Shown piece by piece: positions 6,546-12,595 of a DNA stretch of 22,377 nucleotides. The notes under the pieces are model-generated. The model had not been told where the DNA came from and made no database searches. It worked only from the letters and a program-made list of their open reading frames with translations. The stretch's first letter is position 1; the number at the start of each line of letters is the position of its first letter. Both the position numbers and the translations under genes were made by a program. Source of the DNA: Streptomyces sp. NBS 14/10 (GTDB lineage: Bacteria > Actinomycetota > Actinomycetes > Streptomycetales > Streptomycetaceae); the NCBI RefSeq assembly GCF_002224125.1, contig NZ_NCSM01000083.1, positions 1 to 22,377 of the forward strand. Reading direction: 5' to 3'.

Positions 6546-6938
6546 GTGAGCGTGGCGCATCGAGCCATGGAGCGATTGCGGGACTGGCCGGACCTCGACG
6601 TGGGCCCGGCCTGTTGTGGCATGGGCCGGGCGGTGCGGACGGCGGAGTGCGAGATTGTGCACTTCCACTCCGACCGCGACGCTGACCTGCACCTTACCGA
6701 ACCGGCCATCCGGCATCTGGCCGTCCACCTGGGGCGGTCGACGGCGATCCGGCTGGTGCCGGACTCGCAGTGGGTGACCGTGCACCTGGACAACGAGCGG
6801 GACGCGGATGTGCTGTTGTGCCTGGTCAGCGTCGCGCTGAGGGAGCATGCGCGATGTGCGGGGGCCGCGCCGCACCGGTGCAATCTCAACCGGGTGACGT
6901 TCCCGGACCGGCGGGACTACGCGGATGTGCTGACGTAG
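6546..6938 (+). CDS. DUF5519-type 'luciferase domain' small protein
   Basis: The 130-aa soluble protein shows the layout of the domain annotated luciferase-family or DUF5519. LRDWP lies near the N-terminus, a His-rich CEIVHFHSDRDADLHL stretch at about 35-50, and then SQWVTVHLDNERDADVLLCLVSVALREH at about 73-101. The domain name comes from a distant similarity, and light-producing chemistry should not be inferred. The extra Cys pair (CCGMG) and the C-terminal Cys residues are not typical. The GTG start at 6546 has an 8-nt-spaced GGGGGAGG. That site is part of a GAAA-capped hairpin. The terminal codons and stop are duplicated 36 nt downstream. Confidence 0.7.
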   Translation: MSVAHRAMERLRDWPDLDVGPACCGMGRAVRTAECEIVHFHSDRDADLHLTEPAIRHLAVHLGRSTAIRLVPDSQWVTVHLDNERDADVLLCLVSVALREHARCAGAAPHRCNLNRVTFPDRRDYADVLT

Positions 6939-6985
6939 GGCCGCCGGACTCGCTGGCCGGATGTGCTGACGTGGGGCGGTCGGAC
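6923..6985. repeat. Imperfect 27-nt direct repeat spanning a stop codon
   Basis: Positions 6923-6949 and 6959-6985 match at 24 of 27 bases and start 36 nt apart. The first copy contains the last codons and TAG stop of the DUF5519 gene. The second copy supplies part of the left arm of the terminator at 6977-7005. Confidence 0.7.
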
Positions 6986-7005
6986 GACACGTAGTCGTCC
7001 GACCG
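6977..7005. terminator. Bidirectional 12-bp terminator hairpin
   Basis: CGGTCGGACGAC (6977-6988) and GTCGTCCGACCG (6994-7005) pair perfectly around a 5-nt loop. The hairpin lies between the convergent stops of the DUF5519 gene (6938) and the SPFH gene (7029). Confidence 0.75.
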
Positions 7006-7028
7006 TCCGATCGTCCGGCCGTCGGCCC

Positions 7029-8165
7029 TCAGCGGATCTCGATCTTGCCGCCCCCGGTCCCGCCACTCTTCTCCGCATCGCCGTCGGGCGAACCCAGGTT
7101 GCGCCGTACCGAGTCCAGGATCGTCAGGCCCTGTCCGACCAGGCCCGCCGCGATCTCGCCCAGTCCGTCGGCGCCGTTGAGGACGTTGACATTGGCTCCG
7201 GAGAGGCCGGAGGCGGCCTCCTTGACGATCTGCGGCAGTTGGTCGATGAGCATGCGGTCCAGTGCGACCCGGCCGTGCGAGGCCGCGGCTTCGGCCTGGA
7301 TGCGCATCCGCTCCGCCTCGGCCAGCGCCAGCACCCGGATCCGCTCGGCCTCGGCTTCGGCGGGCTTGACGATCTCGGCTACGAGCTGCTGCTGGCGCAG
7401 GTCGGCGGCGCGCTGGGCCAGTTCGGTCCGGGCGGCGAGCACCTCTTGCTGTGCGTGGGCCTCCGCCAGCGGTCCGGCCTGCGAGGACTGGGCCTGGACG
7501 CGGTCCACCTCCGCCGAGTACTCGGCCTGGACCACGGCGGTCTGCCGGGCGTATTCGGCCTGCTTCCGGGCGGCGGCCTGCTCCGCCTCGGCCGCGGCCT
7601 GGGCGGCCTGGGCCTGGGCGATCTGGGCCTGGCGCTGGATGGCGGCCTTGTGCGGGGCCGACATCGCCGCGATGTAGCCGGTGTCGCCGTCGTCGATGGA
7701 CTGGATCTGCAGCGAGTCCACGGTCAGACCGATCTTCGCCATCTCGGTCTTGGAGGTGTCCAGGACCTCGGTGGCGAGCTTCTGCCGCTCGGTGATGATC
7801 TCCTCGACGGTCATCGAGCCGATGATGGCGCGCAGATGCCCGGCGAAGATCCGGCCGGTCAGTACGGACATCTGGTCCTGGTCGGAGAGGAATCGCTGGC
7901 CCGCGTTGACGATGCTCTCGGTGTCATTGCCGACCTTGAAGGCGATCACGGCGCGGACCGTCAGAACGATGCCCTGCTTGGTGACACACCTCTCGGCGAC
8001 CTCCGCCTCGCACATCGCCAGCGTGAGGAACCGGGTCTTGCGGAAGACCGGGAGTACGAACTTGCCGTGCCCGGTCACCACACGGAACGGCGCACCCCCC
8101 TGGCCTCGCCTGCCACCGGATATGAGCATCGCCTCGTCGGGGGCGGGAACGCGGTAACCGAACAT
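7029..8165 (-). CDS. SPFH/flotillin-family scaffold protein without a membrane segment
   Basis: The 378-aa protein starts YRVPAPDEAMLISGG and carries an SPFH (band 7) domain to about residue 185, including the IGLTVDSLQIQSIDD segment. A long Ala/Gln/Glu coiled coil follows (about 190-315) with the flotillin-style heptads AEAERIRVLALAEAER, and then a Gly-rich tail. Flotillins build oligomeric membrane microdomain scaffolds. This one lacks the usual N-terminal hydrophobic hairpin or helix, so association must be peripheral or through a partner. The ATG at 8165 has GAGGAG upstream, and that element overlaps the end of the NfeD-like gene 10 nt away. That pairing is the classic NfeD-SPFH arrangement. 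Confidence 0.88.
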   Translation of the reverse strand: MFGYRVPAPDEAMLISGGRRGQGGAPFRVVTGHGKFVLPVFRKTRFLTLAMCEAEVAERCVTKQGIVLTVRAVIAFKVGNDTESIVNAGQRFLSDQDQMSVLTGRIFAGHLRAIIGSMTVEEIITERQKLATEVLDTSKTEMAKIGLTVDSLQIQSIDDGDTGYIAAMSAPHKAAIQRQAQIAQAQAAQAAAEAEQAAARKQAEYARQTAVVQAEYSAEVDRVQAQSSQAGPLAEAHAQQEVLAARTELAQRAADLRQQQLVAEIVKPAEAEAERIRVLALAEAERMRIQAEAAASHGRVALDRMLIDQLPQIVKEAASGLSGANVNVLNGADGLGEIAAGLVGQGLTILDSVRRNLGSPDGDAEKSGGTGGGKIEIR

Positions 8166-8175
8166 TTTCGTCTCC

Positions 8176-8427
8176 TCAGCCGGCGTTGCCGGCCTCGCCG
8201 GCCAACGCGTTCAACGGATCAGCCCACTCGACGACATCGACCTGGCGGGTGCCGCGGCAGTCGATCACGAGCACGGACGCCCCCTCGGGCAAGGGCTTGT
8301 CGGACCAGGCGAGAAAGGTTTCCGAGCCGCCTCTGATCCGTACCAGGACCTCTCCGGGGCCCGCGGGGCCACGCGTGCCGATGACCAGCACACCCGTGCA
8401 GCCGCGTACGGCATCGTCCGTCGCCAT
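8176..8427 (-). CDS. NfeD-like OB-fold small protein
   Basis: The 83-aa beta-rich protein carries the OB-fold signature of the NfeD C-terminal domain: GVLVIGTRGPAGPGEVLVRIRGG, then PLPEGASVLVIDCRGTRQVDVVEW. Full NfeD proteins have transmembrane helices before this domain; here only the soluble OB part exists. It directly precedes the SPFH gene with a 10-nt gap, and the partner's Shine-Dalgarno element overlaps its stop, so co-translation is likely. Its role is presumably as a partner of the flotillin-like oligomer. The ATG at 8427 has only a moderate purine-rich element upstream. Confidence 0.8.
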   Translation of the reverse strand: MATDDAVRGCTGVLVIGTRGPAGPGEVLVRIRGGSETFLAWSDKPLPEGASVLVIDCRGTRQVDVVEWADPLNALAGEAGNAG

Positions 8428-8480
8428 GGATGGCCACGCCCCCCTCGTCCTGCTGATGTCGAGGCTGGGACACTACGCCC

Positions 8481-8496
8481 GTGGCGTCAACGCCAC
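8481..8496. promoter_or_regulatory. Small dyad upstream of the NfeD-SPFH operon
   Basis: GTGGCG (8481-8486) and CGCCAC (8491-8496) are inverted repeats around TCAA. They sit 54-69 nt upstream of the NfeD-like start and downstream of the hydrolase stop at 8536. The site could be a weak terminator of the hydrolase gene or an operator. The adjoining 8515-8535 stretch has a duplicated GAGGTTGTT. Evidence is slight. Confidence 0.3.
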
Positions 8497-8535
8497 TGAC
8501 TGGGGTCGTATCGAGGTTGTTGAGGTTGTTGACGT

Positions 8536-9273
8536 TCAGGTACGCGCCAGGTCGGTGTGGTCCGGGTCGTGCGGCCGGGTGCACAGATCCACGAGGCGGG
8601 CGCGGTGTTCCGGGTGGTTCGAGAGCCAGCGGCCGAGCTGGTGGTCGGCGCCGTCCAGGACCACCTTGGAGAACCGGGATTTCGTCCGGAGCGCCTGCTC
8701 GATCCCGGCCGTGACCTCGGGCGGGATGACCTCGTCGCGCTCGGGTACGACCAGGACGGAGCGGCCGGTGAAGGCGCCGAGCGCGTCGAAGACCGTACGG
8801 GGGCGCCAGCTCCCGGGCCGGCGGATCAGCTCGGTGAAGCCGTCCCCGAACGGCACCGGCCACGCCTCGGGTCCGTACGCCGCCGGTGCGCACAGGCAGA
8901 TCGCCTCGACCCGGCCGCCGAGGTGCGAGGCCAGATCGGCGACGGTCTGGCCGCTCATGCTGAAGCCGACCAGCGCCAGCGGGCCGCCGCCGGGGGCGAA
9001 CGCCTCGATGACGCCGACCGCCTGACGGAACCTCCGCTCCAGGCTCAGCTCCGCCAGCTTTCCGGAGCTGTCCCCGTGTCCGGAGAAGTCGAACGCGAGG
9101 GAGGGGTGGCCCGCCGCGGCGAAGTCGCGGGCGAGCGGGATGCTCCGCTCCTTGCTGCCGATTCCGGCCCCGTGCATGATCACCACGCCGGCGCTGGCAG
9201 ACGAGGCGGATGGAGCGGGCTCGAAGGAGGCGCAGCTCAGGGCCTCGCCGTCGGTGTGGTGGATGAATTCCAC
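8536..9273 (-). CDS. Alpha/beta-hydrolase (esterase/lipase-like)
   Basis: This 245-aa protein has the oxyanion-loop motif HGAG near residue 34, FDFSGHGDSSG at about 61-71, and the nucleophile elbow GFSMSG with Ser105. The likely acid is in PERDEVIPP and the likely catalytic His in GADHQLG. Together these give a complete Ser-Asp-His triad on a standard alpha/beta-hydrolase core. It is probably a cytoplasmic serine esterase or peptidase-like hydrolase; the substrate is not evident. The ATG at 9273 is preceded by GGGAGGG at good spacing. A strong terminator separates it from the reductase gene upstream, so it likely has its own promoter in the 9274-9341 gap. Confidence 0.87.
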   Translation of the reverse strand: MEFIHHTDGEALSCASFEPAPSASSASAGVVIMHGAGIGSKERSIPLARDFAAAGHPSLAFDFSGHGDSSGKLAELSLERRFRQAVGVIEAFAPGGGPLALVGFSMSGQTVADLASHLGGRVEAICLCAPAAYGPEAWPVPFGDGFTELIRRPGSWRPRTVFDALGAFTGRSVLVVPERDEVIPPEVTAGIEQALRTKSRFSKVVLDGADHQLGRWLSNHPEHRARLVDLCTRPHDPDHTDLART

Positions 9274-9341
9274 GGGCCCTCCCGCTGGTTGGATGCGGCG
9301 GCATCGTTGTCTCGGCGGCAGCGTAACCGCCCCGTAAGGCG

Positions 9342-9381
9342 AGCGGGCCCCGCCGACCGTGTTCGGTCGACGGGGCCCGCT
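9342..9381 (-). terminator. Long two-part terminator hairpin after the FMN reductase gene
   Basis: AGCGGGCCCCG (9342-9352) pairs with CGGGGCCCGCT (9371-9381). Inside, CGACCG (9354-9359) pairs with CGGTCG (9364-9369) around a TGTT loop, with one C/A mismatch between the helices. It begins 16 nt past the reductase stop at 9397 and is among the strongest terminators in the window. Confidence 0.8.
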
Positions 9382-9396
9382 GAGGCGAGTCGGGGC

Positions 9397-9957
9397 TCAG
9401 GCCTTCGCGGCGCCGGCTTCCTTCGTCAGGCGGGCGAGCACGTGGGTCAGCTGCTCGGTGACCTCGGCGTCGTCCGACGGGTGCTGCTCGGCGAAGCGGG
9501 TCAGGGAGCCGGGGATGGAGAGCTTGATGTCCTCGACAACGGTGCCGCCGGCGATGCCCACGGACTTACGGGCGTCGTCGTGCGCCCACAGACCGCCGTA
9601 CTGGCCGAAGGCGGTGCCGACGACGGCAACCGGCTTGCCGGAGATCGCGCCGGCGCCGTACGGGCGGGACAGCCAGTCGATCGCGTTCTTCAGGACGCCC
9701 GGCATGGTGCCGTTGTACTCGGGCGAGAAGAACAGGAGGGCGTCGGCCTCGCCGGCTTCGGCGCGCAGCTTGGCGGCCGCGGCGGGTACGGACCCCTCGA
9801 CGTCGATGTCCTCGTTGTAGAAGGGGATCTCGGCCAGGCCCTCGTAGATCGTGATCTCGACGCCCTCGGGGGCGAGCTTCACGGCGGTGTCGGCGAGCTG
9901 GCGGTTGGTCGAGCCGGCACGGAGGCTGCCGACCAGGGCGAGGATGCGAACAGACAT
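9397..9957 (-). CDS. NADPH-dependent FMN reductase (flavodoxin fold)
   Basis: At 186 aa this is the typical length. The N-terminal phosphate-binding loop GSLRAGSTNRQLA and the signature SPEYNGTMPGVLKNAIDWLSRP (about residues 78-99) are diagnostic of the NADPH-dependent FMN reductase/azoreductase family. The expected role is reduction of FMN, quinones or azo compounds at NADPH expense in the cytoplasm. The ATG at 9957 has GGAG a few nt upstream. The frame is open further upstream, but that stretch covers the promoter. It diverges from a TetR regulator across a region with two copies of one 12-bp palindrome, so local repression is very likely. Confidence 0.92.
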   Translation of the reverse strand: MSVRILALVGSLRAGSTNRQLADTAVKLAPEGVEITIYEGLAEIPFYNEDIDVEGSVPAAAAKLRAEAGEADALLFFSPEYNGTMPGVLKNAIDWLSRPYGAGAISGKPVAVVGTAFGQYGGLWAHDDARKSVGIAGGTVVEDIKLSIPGSLTRFAEQHPSDDAEVTEQLTHVLARLTKEAGAAKA

Positions 9958-10024
9958 GAGTTCTCCAAGATCGATAGGCGCCCGCGGTGCGGACCTCACT
10001 AGTTGAAGGTTGTACCAGATAATC

Positions 10025-10064
10025 GGACCGCGGTCCACTTTAGCTTAAGCGGACCGCGGTCCGC
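10025..10064. promoter_or_regulatory. Two-copy TetR operator and overlapping promoter
   Basis: The 12-bp palindrome GGACCGCGGTCC occurs at 10025-10036 and 10051-10062. The second copy is extended to a perfect 16-bp palindrome (10049-10064). Centres are 26 bp apart. An 8-bp palindrome GCTTAAGC lies at 10043-10050 between them. A -10-like TACGAT (10065-10070) abuts the second copy and points toward the TetR gene. This is the expected binding region of the adjacent TetR protein controlling both divergent genes. Confidence 0.8.
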
Positions 10065-10078
10065 TACGATGGCCCATC

Positions 10079-10762
10079 ATGAACCCGTCAGCGCCGTCCC
10101 AGCCCCCTCCCCCTCCCGCCACGTCATCCGCATCCGCATCCGTATCCGCTGACGTGGCCGGACGGCCGCTGCTGCCCATGGCCGGACAGGCGCCCCCGAT
10201 GCGGGCCGACGCCGTACGCAACCGGGCCCGGCTGCTGGAGGCGGCTGTGCGACTGGTGGCCGAGCAGGGGGTGGAGAAGCTGACCATGGAGGCGGTCGCC
10301 TGCGCCGCGTCGGTCGGCAAGGGGACGGTCTTCCGGCGCTTCGGCGACCGCACCGGGCTGCTCCAGGCCCTGCTCGACCACTCCGAGCAGGCCTACCAGC
10401 AGGCGTTTCTCACCGGCCCGCCCCCGCTGGGACCCGGCGCCCCGGCCGCGGAGCGGCTGGCGGCGTTCGGGGTGACCACCCTCCGGCACATGTTCGCGTA
10501 TCTCGACCTCTACCTGGCCGGGGATCCGCCCGCCGGCCGCCGCCTGGCCGTGGCCCCGCGCCAGGTCCGGCTCACCCACATCACCATGCTGCTGCGCGAG
10601 GCGCGGGCCGAGGGTGATGTGGAACTGCTGGCGGAGACGCTGATGGGCTACCTGGAGCCCGCGCTCATCCACCATCTGATCCGGCAGCGCGGGATGGCGC
10701 TGGAGCGGCTGGAGGCGGGCTGGCGCGATCTCGTCGCCCGTACGGTTGGGCCCGCCGGGTGA
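10079..10762 (+). CDS. TetR-family transcriptional repressor
   Basis: The 227-aa protein has a TetR N-terminal HTH at about residues 46-92: RARLLEAAVRLVAEQGVEKLTMEAVA, then the recognition helix in ASVGKGTVFRRFGDR. A helical ligand-binding domain of ordinary length follows. The first 40 residues are a Pro/Ser/Ala-rich extension encoded partly by near-perfect CATCCG hexamer repeats (about 10124-10148), unusual for the family. ATG at 10079 lies 8 nt past a -10-like TACGAT with no Shine-Dalgarno element, so translation is probably leaderless. Met41 would match the usual family start but also lacks a ribosome-binding site. It likely represses itself and the divergent FMN reductase. Its stop is 13 nt from the convergent MFS stop. 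Confidence 0.88.
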   Translation: MNPSAPSQPPPPPATSSASASVSADVAGRPLLPMAGQAPPMRADAVRNRARLLEAAVRLVAEQGVEKLTMEAVACAASVGKGTVFRRFGDRTGLLQALLDHSEQAYQQAFLTGPPPLGPGAPAAERLAAFGVTTLRHMFAYLDLYLAGDPPAGRRLAVAPRQVRLTHITMLLREARAEGDVELLAETLMGYLEPALIHHLIRQRGMALERLEAGWRDLVARTVGPAG

Positions 10763-10775
10763 ATGGCCTGGTGGC

Positions 10776-11978
10776 TCAGGCTTCTTGAGTGTCTACTACG
10801 GCCAGCATCAGCCACAGCCCGGGCAGACCGGCCACCCCCGCCATGATCACCGCGGCCGCGGTCAGCTCGCCGCGCGCCAAGAGCGGGGCGGCGAGCACGG
10901 AGCCGAGCGGCGGCGTGGCCTGCATGATCGTACGCAGCGCGGTGAAGGCCCGGCCGTGCAGCGCGGGCGGGATACGGCGCATCCGCATCGACTGGGCCCA
11001 TACGGTCATGGGCGCGCTCAGCGCGCCCACCGCGAAGTACCCGGCGCCGACCACCAGGGCGCTGGGCGCCCCCAGTACGGCCAGGAAGGCCGGTCCGGCG
11101 GCAGCCTGGCACAGCCCGATCAGCCGCGGCGAAGCCCGTCCCGGCCGCCCGCGCCCGGCGAGCGCCGCGCCCACCACTTCCCCGGCCGCCAGCGCGGCGG
11201 TCAGCGCGCCGAGGGTCGAGGCCCCGCCGCCTAGCTGGTGCCTGGCCAGCCATGGGCCGACCACCAGCAGCAGCATCCCCTCGGCGATGTTGAAGAGCAT
11301 GAAGGCCGCCGTCGTGGCCACGATGACCCGGTCACCGGCCACGCTCCTCAGGGACGGCTTCGCCCGCGCCGGGTTCCCGGTGCGCGCGGGCGGGGACAGT
11401 GGCTGCCGTACGGTCGCGGCCAGGGCCGCGAGGACGAGGTACGAGGCGGCGTCGACGAGCAGTACGTCGGCCGCGCCGATCGCGCCGATCAGGACACCGG
11501 CCAGGGCCGGGCCGACGACGGTCGAGACGCTGAAGGCCAGCGACTCCAGTGCGTTCGCGGTGTCCAGGTTCTCGTCGTCGACGAGTTGCGGTATCGCCGC
11601 GGGGAAACCCGCCAACGGAACCATCTTGAGCAGCCCGTAGACCACCGCCACGACGAACGGCAGGGCGGCCGGCATGCCACCGAAGGCGGCCGTGAGCGGC
11701 ACCGACGCCACGCACACCGCCCGGAACACGCTGTCGGCGATCAGCAGCGTCCGCTTGTCGTACCGGTCCAGCAGCAGCCCTGTCGCGGGCCCGCCGACCA
11801 CGACGGGCGCGGTGAAGCAGACGCCCAGCAGCCCGAGCCGGCCGGCGCCGCCCTCGTCCAGCACCAGCCACGCCAGGGCCAGGAACGTCATTCCGTCGCC
11901 CAGCAGCGACACGGTGGTGCCCAGCCACAGCCGGCCGAACCCGCCCGGCCGCACCAGGACCTGCGCGTACGCCCTCAC
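10776..11978 (-). CDS. MFS transporter (multidrug-efflux-like)
   Basis: The 400-aa, very hydrophobic protein has about 10-12 predicted membrane helices. An FGRLWLGTTVSLLGDG start and GLLLDRYDKRTLLIADS (loop 2-3 motif A-like, D-R-x-D-K-R) place it with MFS_3/enterobactin-exporter-like drug-efflux permeases. The GTG start at 11978-11976 overlaps the TGA of the methyltransferase gene as GTGA, which fixes the start and implies translational coupling. The open frame continues upstream, but that stretch lies inside the methyltransferase gene. Export of an alkylating compound or an unrelated toxic product is an inference from this coupling. Confidence 0.88.
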   Translation of the reverse strand: MRAYAQVLVRPGGFGRLWLGTTVSLLGDGMTFLALAWLVLDEGGAGRLGLLGVCFTAPVVVGGPATGLLLDRYDKRTLLIADSVFRAVCVASVPLTAAFGGMPAALPFVVAVVYGLLKMVPLAGFPAAIPQLVDDENLDTANALESLAFSVSTVVGPALAGVLIGAIGAADVLLVDAASYLVLAALAATVRQPLSPPARTGNPARAKPSLRSVAGDRVIVATTAAFMLFNIAEGMLLLVVGPWLARHQLGGGASTLGALTAALAAGEVVGAALAGRGRPGRASPRLIGLCQAAAGPAFLAVLGAPSALVVGAGYFAVGALSAPMTVWAQSMRMRRIPPALHGRAFTALRTIMQATPPLGSVLAAPLLARGELTAAAVIMAGVAGLPGLWLMLAVVDTQEA

Positions 11979-12478
11979 CGGACACCGCTTCCGCTCTCGT
12001 GGGCGAGTAGCCATCGCTTGGCGTCCAGGCCGTAGTAGTAGTTGCCCAGGGTGCCGTCCGACCGGCGTACGCGGTGGCAGGGCACGACCAGGGGCACCAG
12101 GTTGTACGCGCAGGCGGCTCCCGCTGCCCGCGCGGCGGCGGGGCTTCCCGCGCGGGCCGCCAGCTCCTGGTAGCTGATGGTGGCTCCGGGCCTCACCCGG
12201 CGCATTTCCCGCCAGGCCGCGAGCCGGAAGTCACTGCCGGAACAGACGACGGGGAGCGCGTCGAGCGCCGTCAACTCGCCGTCGAAATAGGCCGTCACGG
12301 CGGAGGTGTACGGCTCCACCGCCGCGCCGCCCGGGGCCGGTCGGTGCTTCCGCAGCGGCTGGGGGAGCTCGGCGAGGAGGACGGCGGGGTCCTCGGTGAA
12401 CCCCGCGGCGAGGATGCCCTCCGGGGCGGTCACCAGGGTGAAGGGGCCGAGCGGGGTCGGCACCGTCGCGGCGTACAT
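11975..12478 (-). CDS. ogt: Methylated-DNA-[protein]-cysteine S-methyltransferase (MGMT/Ogt)
   Basis: The 167-aa protein carries the catalytic VPCHRV motif with the alkyl-accepting Cys, followed by DGTLGNYYYGLDAKRWLLAHE. Upstream is the DNA-binding helix region RPGATISYQELAARAGSPAAARAAGAA with the Arg-finger position. It repairs O6-alkylguanine in a suicide reaction. The start MYAATVPTPLGPFTLV is typical, with a weak GGGAC upstream. It lies 117 nt downstream of the Ada-AlkA fusion on the same strand and is coupled to the MFS gene by GTGA. In the LGGY motif the usual second Gly is Asn, a common variant. Confidence 0.92.
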   Translation of the reverse strand: MYAATVPTPLGPFTLVTAPEGILAAGFTEDPAVLLAELPQPLRKHRPAPGGAAVEPYTSAVTAYFDGELTALDALPVVCSGSDFRLAAWREMRRVRPGATISYQELAARAGSPAAARAAGAACAYNLVPLVVPCHRVRRSDGTLGNYYYGLDAKRWLLAHESGSGVR

Positions 12479-12595
12479 GGTCGTGTCCCGTTCTGCTGGT
12501 TGGTGTGAGGCATGGGGAGCCCGCACCCGGGCGTCGCGCGCGTCGGGCGGCGAGTCGGCAGGGCGGCCAGGTGGTGAGGTGGTGGGGCGGCGTGG

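Noticed and set aside
6963..8336. A 457-codon plus-strand frame
   Set aside because: It is antisense to the SPFH gene. Its Leu/Gly/Asp repeats are a mirror of the Ala/Glu coiled coil.
7029..8427. The Ala/Gln/Glu-rich stretch as a DNA tandem repeat
   Set aside because: The protein periodicity is coiled-coil heptads with varied codons; there is no true nucleotide repeat unit.
8557..10002. A 481-codon plus-strand frame
   Set aside because: It crosses two minus-strand genes with diagnostic motifs and a strong terminator, so it is not a gene.
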